Shown: piece after piece, positions 38,401 to 49,783 of the stretch
Layout: each line of letters opens with the position of its first letter
Numbering within the stretch: the stretch's first letter is position 1
The notes under the pieces: model-generated
Databases searched by the model: none
Seen by the model: the letters and a program-made list of their open reading frames with translations, nothing else
What the model was told of the DNA's origin: nothing
Assembly (NCBI GenBank): GCA_034687125.1
Contig: JAQGBZ010000023.1
Coordinates: 346,819-410,818 of the forward strand
Length of the DNA: 64,000 nucleotides
Direction of reading: 5' to 3'
From: Neelides folsomi
Lineage: Eukaryota; Arthropoda; Collembola; Neelipleona; Neelidae
Position numbers and translations under genes: made by a program

Positions 38401-39146
38401 TGTATTAATGAAACTGAGAGGGAGAAAGGTTAAAAGATAATTAAATATAATATAATTTGTCTCCGTTTCAATTGTTAAATACTCAATAAGAGTTTGAAAG
38501 TTGGTCGGATGAGGTTAGCTTTCTAAGAACAGCGGGGGTATTAAAATGATCTCCAACTCCCAATCATCTCCGGTTGGTCTCCGAAGAGAAGGAAGATGAG
38601 AGGATTCGTCACAGATGAAATCATTTTTATTGAATTCAACTCAACTTCCTTCCTTCATTGCGCTAACTCTACTTATTCAGACATTCTTTTACATATGCTC
38701 AAGATTTGAAAATCCTTTCTCAAACGGAGGAGTCGTGTCCATATATCAGTAATGCAGTAATAAATTCATAGCATGAGAATTCATTATTATCTACTTTCAT
38801 TATTTGAGCCTCGATCAATATTCAACACAACACGATTATTTCATGTATGAATCTAGTGCAATTGACGCCTTATACTCATATACTAATTATTACTTTTGTA
38901 CGTAATATGTAGTTATTGTTCATTACCCTTTAACTTTGCGGTAATATGTATTTCGAATTTGTATTTTAGCGTTAAAGCTTCAAGACATTGTTATGCTTGG
39001 GATTCATCATATTCAATCATATTTACTCACTCAAAGTCAGCTTCAATTTTATTTCCGCTCGACCTTCTTATCGTTTCTTCCTCTCCATTATGTGAAATAA
39101 TTTAATTAAGCCTAGGCGTAATGGTAAATTCAGCAATCATCCTATT

Positions 39147-39301
39147 TATAGTTCATTCACAAGTAACTTGCATTTGAGTTATACATTGGCCCATCATGTG
39201 CATTAAAAAAATTCTCAGTTTAGTTGGTAACAAAATTTAAATAATGCAGACGCAGGGGCCATCCTATAACTCAAGTGCAAGTTGCTTGTGAATTAACTAT
39301 A
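39147..39301. mobile_element. 155-bp MITE with 37-bp inverted repeats
   Basis: The 37-bp ends (39147-39183 and 39265-39301) are inverted copies with about three to four mismatches, beginning TATAGTTCATTCACAAG. If the outermost TA on each side is a duplicated target, the element is 151 bp (39149-39299). It has no coding capacity. The size, TA flanks and inverted ends fit a Tc1/mariner-type MITE. Confidence 0.75.
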
Positions 39302-41350
39302 GTAAATATTGATGATCAAGAGGAAGGAACTGTGAGAATTTTCTCTCTCAATTTCATTTCACTCTTAATAGAAAAATGCTACCTCTTAATAGAAATTCCT
39401 TAACCTATGACTCTTTAAAGATTATCTCCCTTCCGGAATTGCTTCCGCTCTTTACACTAATGAGTTCCGTTGGAAAGAAAATACATAATTCATCGAGGTC
39501 GATTCAAGAGGGGATTTAAAGGTTAATCACACGATAACTGATTCAATATTTTGCATATTGTATACAGATATGTACATCATACAAGCTGCCAATTGAATCC
39601 TAATAAATCTACAATTGCAAGTATTTATATTAATACGGAAAATTTAAATTACCTATTGCAATTAGGGATTTCAGCATTTGCAAATGTGCATAATCTCGAA
39701 TGCAAGCAGGTTTATAAAAAATAAATATTTTATATTATGGAAGTAATGCAAGTGAAATACTTTTATGAATTTTATAGTCTATAAAAGAATCTCATCAACA
39801 TACTGAAGTGGTGCTAATTAACAAGATAAACAACATAAACGCATATATTCACTCCGTTTTTACTAATGCGTTTATCTTGCAAGATAGTGGAATTAAAAAG
39901 AAGTTCTTTGTAATCAGCTCCTTGAAGTTACCAAATATTTTCTTCCTCGAGGCAATGAATGCACTCAAATGCACACACAACTCTTAACTTCAATTTACGT
40001 ATAAGAATAATTAATCGCAATTCTCTTTCTCCCTATCACAAAAACATATTCATCTTCAAACTTGTTAACTTGGGAAGATCTCGACAAACTCATATGTATA
40101 ATATACATAAATGTCATATTGAGCAGAAAGTGAAGCCAGCAGGGTGATCTTTTGCACAACACATGATTCATTACGGCCAATGTGTAGCAACAATTTGAAA
40201 GATGATGAGAGTCATGATCAACAACAACATTATTCTTGTTAGAAATGAAGATGTGCGAAATATGAATGTCTCTGCTTCTGCTCTACTTCCAGACCAATTC
40301 TCTTCGTTTCCAAAGGTCTTGAACAAAAATGGATATGAATGTGTGAATGATCTCGTGAAATTATGAGGAACGAAAGAGATCTCCCATTTTGGCAGTCATC
40401 CCACAACAAATGCAAATGTGAACAATCTTCATTATTCCCCCACAATAAATGTCAATCATTTCTCAAATAGAATTATCTTTTATTTATTTGCTCTATGAAT
40501 GAATTGAGATCTCACATGAACTTTAAGCACTTACTCGAACAATTGGCAAATTATTTCTTTGAATCTTTTTTATGTGAAAAGAAAATTTTATTGCTAAAAG
40601 CACAAAGAAAAAAGGCGAAGAAAGTATCAATAACAGAAAATATCTCTATGAATATATTAAATCTCATCTAAATAAAAGCATACATAATATATCCTATACG
40701 TACAAATAATGTGTAATAGATATACATAGGAAGATTATTTTATTAGTATAAATTTCTTGAGCAAATAATAAAAGTAATTGTGCTTTACCACCCAAGATTT
40801 TCAAACTATAAGAATAATGATAATTTGCAACGCGATTTAACAGCTTACACATGAATTCAAGCAGATAACAAATGAGTTCTCTGGTCGAGACCCCAATTGC
40901 CCCTATTGTGTTTACGGGTGAATGAATGGGTTTTCGCAAGAATGGAACATCTCCCTTCTTTTTCATCGCAGGCCCAATTGGAAGAAAGTATGAGTAGCCA
41001 AAACTGTATCTTGTATTCATAAAAAACAATGCATATGTGTGCAATATTGATGTCTGGTGACTCTGGTTTGAGTGGTACTTTACACAGTATGCATATACCC
41101 AAACTTTTAAATTATGTGAGTTGCAATAAAAATAAAATCATTGTGATCTACCTAGCAGGGGTAAGGAAAATATTTATTAAAATGGTTAAATGGCTAAGCT
41201 CGGAATACCTTCACGGGTGTGAGGTGGGGGTTGTATGGGAGTCTTTAATACTTCTTCCGCCGCCGCCACGAGTGGGAAAGTAAAAGGCTTCTACGATCAC
41301 CTACTTCTGATCAGTTAATTGTGGAAGAGGAACTCCTCCACACCTCTGCG

Positions 41351-44300
41351 ATGAGACTTGTATTCAACATCTTTTTCACCCTCACCATCCTTCACTCTGC
41401 TCGTAAGTACTCCCGATTGACTACTTTTTACTCTCCTATCATATTCAATTCAATATGAATCCAGAGGAAACTTTCCATTTCACTCCTCATCAACTCCTCA
41501 CATTACTCGAAGACTCATTGGAAGTCAAAGTGATAAAAAGGGTCAATTTTCTCCCATCTTTCAAAATGGTCAATAGCCCAATATTAAAAACGCATATTAC
41601 ACCCTTTCGATAATCACATTGAGAAAATTGGCAATGAGTGAGGAAATTGAACAATTGCAAATCCCTTGCCCCAACACATAAATCAAGAGTTTGTGATGTA
41701 AATTCGTTAGTTAGTCGTGTTCTTTATTATTACGATCATATTAGTTAATATTTGTTATTGTGCCTAAAATACGTAATATAAATACGTAACGTGTTTATAA
41801 TAAGCAGAATAAGGTTAAATACGAAGTGAAGGAAATGTAAATATGTAATAGTTGGAGGGCTCAAGAGCCGAAACAACTCTTCGACAAGTTCTGCTCGACT
41901 TTCTATGTACGGATTTCAATTCCACACGTGTAGTAGGAGCCAACTCCAATATAAATCATAATATGAGAACTGTGAAGCATAACCACTCCGTACATTCTCC
42001 TTCGTAATGAAAAGAATGAATGAAACAGGAATAATAAAAGGAATCCGGAAAGGGAGTAAATTGAGATAAGAAATTGAAGCACTTCGTATAATAATGTTGA
42101 CCAACTTTAATATATTCTTTCATGAAATTTAAACAAAATACGCACACTTCAATTCATTACGATCGTCATTCGCCATATAACTTTAAGAATCATAATTTTT
42201 AATTACTTTGCTATCTACATCCAATTCAGTTTCTGATGCAGAGGTAATGTACAAATCCCTTGCATAGAATAAGTATTCATAGGACGTTGAGCTCTAGTTC
42301 ATATTTTAAATATTTTTTCAAAAGGTCGACTAAATGTTTGAGGCATTTATAATCTTATTCTTAAATTGAGCGTATAAGACCATTTAAGTACGTAGTTTAC
42401 GTTTACGCAAATTCCACACTTTAGTATCCCTATCCTTATTAAAGATTGATGTGCAAAGGCCCTATTTAAAAAATAAATTATAAGTATGCATTCGTATTAT
42501 ATGTATATCATATTACAATATTCTTAAATTAAATATGTTTTGATTGAAATAAATTGTGCAATTCAGTTTCACAAGATGATCCACTCGCCCTCGTTTCTGA
42601 TGACTATTTTGACCGGGAGCCAGATAACACTACAGAGTATCCCAATGGAGTCAACACAATCCCTGGTACGTAATTTTAACACTTTATGCATTAGTTAATA
42701 GACAATAATATAAATATTTTGATAGTGCGAATTGATACAAATGAAATATTATAGTAGAAACAATAAAACTCACAGTGTTTATATTCACAATAATAGGAGA
42801 AGCCGGGATAGATTACCCAATATACACTTTCGTCCCTCGGACAAGTTTCGAGTGTAGAGGAAGGCCTGCCGGATTTTATGCTGGTAATTAATTATTTATT
42901 CCTAGTAAGGACTCCAATTGCTTAAGAAATATATTTAAATGCTTAAATTGATTACCTCTTATTTATTTATTTCCCTTCATTAACTATATAATGGGTCAAT
43001 TTATGTAGACACTACAACGAGATGCCAATTATGGCATATTTGCGACCCAATGTCTCGTCAGCAGAGTTTCCTCTGCCCAAATGGAACAGTTTACTCTCAA
43101 ACGAAGCGAGTCTGCGACTGGTGGTTCAATGTGAATTGTGAGGAAGCAGAAGTGAATTCCCTGTATGAGCGCAATAAAGATCTGTTCCTTGGCCCGCCAT
43201 CAAAAGAAGAATTAGATCAACAGAATCATGAAGCTCCAAAAAATAAAGTCCCTCGACCTGACAAATTCCAAGGCCCAATCACGCATAACTTCCAAGGGCC
43301 AAGGGAGGCTCCGCCACCTCGTCCACAGCAACAAAGAATCATCAGTGAACACCGGAAGGATCCAAACTTTACGCCCATTCAAGCACCGGGAAACGTAAGA
43401 CAGGAGGAAGTGAGACAGAAAAACAACCAGAGGAACCTTCACTCTTTTCCCACTCAATCATACGAGGAAGAGAGTCGAGAGTCTCAACCAAGCCAAAGGA
43501 ATCCCATCCATCATAATTCTCAACCTCAGGGAAATCCGAGGTTCAATCAAAACCAACAGCAAAATTTCAATTCGGACCAAAGTCAACAGAGATTCAATGG
43601 AAATAATAATAATCAAAACAGACCGAATAGCTTTAACCAACAAAATAATTTCAATAACCAAAACAGGAACAATTTTGGAAGCTCAGAGACGGAAGAGTCC
43701 GAGTCACAAGAAGTTATTCATGAGAAAAACAATAGGAATTATCAGCCGTCAAATCAACCAAGAAACCAACAGCAGTTTAATCAGCAACAATCTCACAATG
43801 AGCCTCAGCCACAAAGACGGCCACCTCAACAGCAGCAAAATCCTCCTCGGCAGCCACAAGGGCGGAAGCAGCAGGTTCTTGTGAAGAATCCTTTAGAAGA
43901 GCAAAAGAAGATGGAAGCTGAGCTCCAAGCAAGGCTTTTGGAAGAACAGCGGCTTTCCCGAGTGAGAGAGGAAGTTTATCAACAGACGCTCCGAGAAGAA
44001 ATCATTTTAAAGAGAATGCAAGAAGAAGAGCAGAAAAGATTAAAAGAAGAAGCCAGGCTTCAGCGACTCAGAGAGGAAGAAGACACGCGGCGAAGGAACA
44101 TTGAAGCAATTGAGAGACAAAGAGAATTACTCAGAGCTGAGAAATTGAGGCAAGAAATGTTACAACAGGAGAAACTCCTCATTGAAAGACAAATCATTCA
44201 ACAACGACTCATTGACGAACAAAATTCAAGAGTTGAAAATAACAATCAATTCGAGAATTCTCGTTCCTCCTCTTCCAGCGAAGAAAACTTTTCTCAACAG

Positions 44301-45938
44301 CCCCAAACTAAACAGCAAAGACCACGACCAACTCAACAACACCAACCACAGCAACAACAAATTCAAAGGCCAATACAGCAGCAACAACATCAGCAGCAAC
44401 AACATCAGCAGAAACAACATCAACAGCCACAACATCAGCAGCAACGACCAACTCAACAACAACCACGACAACAACAACAACAGCAAAATCAGCAATTCCC
44501 TCAGCAGCAGCAACAACAACGACCTCAACAACAGCAAGGAAAACAGTCCCGAAATAGGCCAAATGAATCTCCTAAAAACTTTAACCAAGAGCAAGAAGCT
44601 TTACAACAAAAAGCTGTCCGAGCTGGGCCATCCCGACCAATTGCAACAACTCCACGACAAGGATCTGAATCTCGGACTCAACCTCCTATTGAAATTCCAG
44701 TTGAAGAACAGCCCAAAAATAAATTCAGACATAGCACACCCAGAAAACACAATGTTAAATTTGCCAATATTCCAGATGGATCAAGAGAAGAAAACAACAG
44801 AGAAAGGCAAATAAGACTCGAGAGTCAACATCAGCAAGGAGGATTTCCTATCCCGAATCTCTTAAGGCAACCTTCTTTCCAATCATCTCCCACTGACAAC
44901 GGAGTAAACGGAGGAAATAATCAGTTCAATCCAATCCAACCTCAACCTCAGTTCGATAGAAGAAATCAACTCAAAGAGGAGTCCAGCGAAGAATCGGAGG
45001 AAGATCAAAAGGAACGTGAACAGAAGCTCGCTATTAAATTGAGACAAATTGCTCAACAAGAAAGACAACTTGCTCTCTTAGCCCAACAACAACGAGCATT
45101 ACTCCAACAGCAACGACAACATCAACAAGAACTTGAAAACCACCAAAGGAAATCTTTATCCACCGAGGAAGACTCAGAGTCTTTAGAAATCATTCCTACT
45201 GTTCAACAACCCCAACAGCAACAATTCCCCACTCCACGACAAGTTCCTCGGAATCAAGGAGGAGGGCAAAATAAAAAACAAGCCATTTCATCACAACAGC
45301 AATTAATTAGGCAAATGAATATTCAACCTACTCTCAACTACAGACAAACTCCTCAAAGTCTATTGCAAGGTCCCCCCATTGACGAAGAACTCCCACAAGT
45401 GAAGCAAAACACTCAAGAGAATTCGAATGGCAACGGACGAGGGATGACCAAAAAGCAAATGAAGCATTTGAGAAGGCAAAAGATTCGCCAACAGGTTGAA
45501 ATGGCCCTCCGTGGGCCAGTGAGTTCATCAGAAGAATTATTCGTTCCAACTACAACGCAAAGAGCAAGAGAACAACTTATAAGAGAGGAACTTCGCCAGG
45601 CCCCTGGAGCCAGAACCAGCGTTAGTGGGAGTTTCTCCGTTAAACCTCCAACGTCGCTCCCAAAGACCAATCTCATCACGACCTTCCGCCCCAACCCGAA
45701 TGCTGCCACAAGGATTGTTGTAAAACAGCGAGCTAGAAATGGATCTCTTGTTCCTGTTGTTAAACAAGAATACCAAGCAGAGCAATCGAAAAATTCTCCT
45801 CAGCAGCTTCTTCAAAGAAGGCTCACAATGAACATGCAGACCATTTACCCAGCCCCGCTCGTCTCTTCTGAAGAGACGGATGCAAAAATCCGAGAACAAA
45901 TCATTGGAGGAAATGTGAATTACGGAACGAGGAACTGA
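41351..45938 (+). CDS. Secreted CBM14 chitin-binding protein with long Gln-rich tail
   Basis: Four exons (41351-41402, 42567-42665, 42797-42883, 43009-45938) join in frame to 1055 residues. Exon 1 codes a signal peptide (MRLVFNIFFTLTILHSA). One peritrophin-A/CBM14 domain follows with Cys at 70, 85, 91, 102, 115 and 123, spacing C-x14-C-x5-C-x10-C-x12-C-x7-C, and the usual aromatic residues. A single CBM14 after a signal peptide is the layout of CPAP1-type cuticle proteins. The remaining ~930 residues, nearly all in the last exon, are Gln-rich and disordered. They contain an Arg/Glu/Gln coiled-coil-like stretch (about residues 300-400), poly-Gln/His near 430-510 and repeated acidic Ser clusters (SSEE type). 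A role in chitinous extracellular matrix is inferred from the domain. I cannot assign an orthologue. Confidence 0.88.
44290..44550 (+). repeat. CAA/CAG-rich low-complexity coding tract
   Basis: The DNA here is mostly CAA and CAG with CAT and CGA, coding Gln with scattered His and Arg in the chitin-binding protein. The opposite strand shows long Leu- and Val-rich open frames, which are artefacts of this composition. Confidence 0.85.
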
Positions 45939-47539
45939 ACTCATTCACCTCTTAACTACCTTATAAATTTATTTATTCTATGAGAATGGAAGCGGAAAAA
46001 AGTACATTCATATTCATATTACATTTTATAAGAGTAAGATTATAGTTAGAGAAGTGCATTCAGACGCATTCATTACACACGTGTGTGCGTGTGTTAATTG
46101 AGCCATGATAATATTGGAAGTCGTATGAGTATTTTACAATTGTGTATTATGACTAGAGAATGTGAGACTCGCACCTTAATGATTCTTCCTGTAATTGAGG
46201 AAACAAAGTTTTTACACGTTGGTGATGTATAAATCACATTCCCTCACAGCTCTAATTAGATATAGGAATTTACGCTAAGTATTTTTATACCTTTGTACAA
46301 TGACAAAGTACTTGCGCCTTCCTTCTCATTACTCATTACATTTTAATTTTGCAACTTTTGACTTTTCCAATTTTTTTTAAAAAAAAGAATGAATGTGCAG
46401 TTTGAGTTAAGGCATTGAATGAAATCTTTCAAAAATCAAACTCCTTTTTTATTTCAACTCGACCCATATTTTGTGTGATTCGATAAGGCAATGATGAAGC
46501 AAATGAAAAAAAAACAGAAAACCTAATTATTATAATTACAATATAAAAAGAATAAAAGGAAGAAATACATACTTTCGCTTAAGAAATCGTCCTTTGTATG
46601 TATTTACTTATTACTACTGGTGTTTTTACCCCTCATTTATTTGCTATTGCATTCAATCTTAAAAACTCACTTAAACCATCTCATTGCTCATTGGTTCATG
46701 AACTTCATATAATATCAAGAATACTGCATAAGATAATCTATTTTAGCAAATACTCCAATGTAATAATATGTGCTAAAACAGAAAATAGAATTAATTGATT
46801 AATATAGATTTGTTCATGACAGTATTAAGTATAGGTACGGTTAGGTTAGGTAAACAATAAGTTGGTACGCATAATACAATTTGTACGCAAAGTTCATATG
46901 TGACATTTATCACACTTGCTATGTATGTATTATTGTAGTAGCTATTTGCATTGACATGACAGTTATTTAGGGTGATATATGACAAGTACAAGTGATATGT
47001 GTGGTCACTTGTCACATATGAATTTGACATCTAAATATTTTAGAAAGGCTTTAAGATACCCCACAGCGCACAGTGTGAAATGGATTCCCTATCCTAATAC
47101 ATCATTATTTTGTTCTCCACACCACCCAAGTCGAATTTTTTGACATAAGCTTTTCAATGATTTACAATATATCAGCATATAAAACTATATTATCAGGTGG
47201 AAAAGTGTCTCCTGAATGCTTAGTACTCAATTAGGTATTTTAATTTTGATAATTCATTTAAAATTCGATGGGCACGTGCGTATGAGTAAAATGTTTTAAC
47301 GCCTAAATTAACTAAAAATCGGGATCTTCAAGGAAAAAATAATTCCAGAGTAGGGCAGGATAGGATACCCCGATTTTATATTATATGTAATAAATACTTA
47401 TGTAGGTATGTATGTACACATACCACATACCGTTGTGTACCGAATACAGTACATTAATAATAAAGCCCACCACACATACCGTTATCGATGCCAAGCACCT
47501 GATTGCTCAGAGTAATTTTGAATTTCTTCGAAGTAAGAA
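45939..47539. other. Intergenic region with a weak fold-back
   Basis: It holds the 3' UTR of the chitin-binding gene; an AATAAA is at about 46551. A 13-bp inverted repeat, TTCATATGTGACA at 46893-46905 and its complement at 47010-47022, could mark a decayed small element. I see nothing else that looks like a gene. Confidence 0.4.
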
Positions 47540-48229
47540 ATGAATTTCTTAGTTCTAAATCAAATCATTAGTATCTTTCTGGAGACGTCTTCGTTTGTCC
47601 AAAGAAATCTCGGATTAAGTGATGATGGGTTTCAATTGAACAAACCCATTAGTGACGTTATTTCTCGAAGCAAACGGTTTGTAAAATAATTAAAATTCAC
47701 CTTATTTATTCAGCACTAATTATTTAAAAATCCATTTTATTTATTTTACTCTAGGAATGTCTTTTCCAGAAGAAATTCCGAATTTAATAGTTTCCCATTA
47801 GATGAACATTCACCTATTTACAATACACTAGATTACTATCCAAAAAGATATCAAGAAGTTCCATCAAATTTTCCAAACTCAAAGAGTAAATATAATGTCA
47901 ATTGGATTCATAATCAATGGGATCGAACTGGAGAAGAAGGTTCAAAAAACGAAACTACAGAAGCGACTACAGAGAAATCCACAACCACGACAGCGAGATA
48001 TAAAATTGAAGATGTTAAAGTTCCAGTAGAATTCTTGCGAATTGAATACATGATCGATTATGTGTTTTTGGGCATAATGTACGGAATGGGATTTTTTGTC
48101 TTTTTTCAATCCATCATCGTCCCCCTAATCAAAGGTCTCACTTTTATTTTATACACCTGGGGAATTTTCAATGGATTGATGAAGCCTGTAACAAAGGCCG
48201 AAGCCCTCGCTCAGGTTCCACCGAATTAA
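47540..48229 (+). CDS. Small membrane protein of unknown function
   Basis: Two exons (47540-47676 and 47755-48229) join in frame to 203 residues; the intron is 78 bp and GT-AG. The N terminus (MNFLVLNQIISIFLETSSFV) is a weak signal peptide. A hydrophilic middle follows with Asn/Tyr and a Thr/Glu-rich stretch (TTEATTEKSTTTTA) that could be O-glycosylated. Then come two hydrophobic segments at about 148-171 and 173-190, separated by a short polar link, and a short polar tail. This suggests an extracellular mucin-like part anchored near the C terminus. I do not recognise the family. The downstream exon is well supported by composition; the choice of the first exon is less certain. Confidence 0.65.
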
Positions 48230-49783
48230 TTATAATTATTTGCAATTAATTATTGATGGCTATACTTTTAAAAAATGTTTATGTAATTACTAGATAATAT
48301 TTGTAGTACAATACTTTAGTACAAAATATAGTAATGCATAATGTAAATTTTTGTAAAATTTTATAATTTTGAGCACGTTTACTTATCCTAAATGTTTTTC
48401 CATATATTATGTACATTTTACTCCGGGTTCAAAGTCTTCTTGTTGTCCAATAGTATTTAAGCTAGGTCAATTTGCGTAAAGTATTCATTAAGAATCTTAA
48501 CGACTTGACATTTATTATTGTAGGAAAGGCCGATTTCACGTGTTTATATTATGTGCGTGTAGGGAACGGGTTAGTTTGCATATTGTGTAAGTTGGGAGTT
48601 GTGGATCCTAAATGTATCTCATAAATGTGGAATATAATAGGAGCATACAATGCTGTATTCAATATATTCCTTACAACGCACCCTTTGTTGCCGGAGAACT
48701 CGAATGTGGCAGTGTAAGTAGGGAGAGAAAAGACCCATACGGGTCTACTGACAACGCCGAGTCTGAAAGCAGAAAACCCAGGTAGTCTTTTCAGAGAACA
48801 CACATATTTATATATTAGATATACTTCCCAAGCTATACACATTTACATTACATATGAATGTATGGTAAGGCTTATCCTCTAGGACCCAGCTCCAATAAAG
48901 AAATAGGGAAAGAGCAGATGCTCATTTCCCCTTCCAAAGTGAAGCTCTCTCATGAATCCTATATTCACTTCTCCCATCGCCACTTTTAAAGATCCCAAAA
49001 AGCTACATCTCTGCCTTTTCCTCAACTAGTTAACTCTAATTAAAAGTGCAAATGAGGAAAAACAAAAATTTCGTCTTCGACCATATTTTTGATTCTCCAA
49101 TTGAATCATAAAAAGTAATATTGAGGAAATCTCTCAATAAAACTCTTAAACAAAGTTAATAAAGTGTCGTTCCAAATCCTTGTCTCTTCACGAGTTTTTA
49201 TTACATGCAATTAAATAATCTTGTGTATAATATCCCGTCTTGTTTCGGGTTTCATGAGGATATTTGTTCAATGCCTCTATTATCCTAATTTCTATATACT
49301 AATGTAATATACTAATTGAATAAATGAACCATTATTATTATTATTATTATTATTAATATTTATTGGGATATGGTAAGAGATTCTACATGAGTTTATATTA
49401 TGCACTTTGCTAAGAATTCAATGATGTGATGACGAGTGAAGTGTCAAAGAGGAAATTGTATTGACAGAAGGACGCTTGTTGAAAGCTCTTGTCGCGTCAG
49501 TCACTACGAGACATTGTAAAGTGTTGTTAAAATCTCTCCAATTCTTAAGACTTTTAAAGTACATTTTATCCCATCTGGTCATTGCAAAAAACTTGTGCAC
49601 AATACTCACGATTATTTACATGAGCATTTGAAAGGAGATTGGTGATTCCTGTGAAAAAGTTTATTTGCCAGGATCAAACTCTCCTCGTTAAGTTAAATGA
49701 ACCACATGGTGTTTTGGGTGAACATTGGAGAGATAAACTAGTGAAAGAGATAATTCTCATCATCGGATCCTCTCCAGACGGAA
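48230..49783. other. Intergenic region upstream of JARID2
   Basis: It contains an (ATT)n microsatellite at 49331-49355 and short frames without homology, for example on the minus strand at 48549-48842. The last few hundred bases probably hold the JARID2 promoter and 5' UTR. Confidence 0.45.
49331..49355 (+). repeat. (ATT)8 microsatellite
   Basis: There are eight uninterrupted ATT units plus one base. Confidence 0.9.

Larger units (their letters stand above)
33556..41350. other. 7.8-kb intergenic region
   Basis: Apart from the hairpin at 34508-34605, the small hairpin at 35394-35421 and the MITE at 39147-39301, I see nothing that looks like a gene. Short frames such as those at 37101-37360 and 40694-41102 lack homology and splice partners. 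The final 150 bases, with a GC-richer CCGCCGCCGCC stretch, are probably the promoter and 5' UTR of the chitin-binding protein gene. Confidence 0.45.

Noticed and set aside
44226-44594. Leu- and Val-rich minus-strand frames
   Set aside because: They are mirror images of the CAA/CAG tract in the chitin-binding protein.
46838-46852. Telomere-like GGTTAGGTTAGG
   Set aside because: Only two TTAGG units; this is expected by chance and not an interstitial telomere array.
46893-47022. Possible small MITE
   Set aside because: Only 13 bp of inverted repeat and no clear target duplication; too weak to call.
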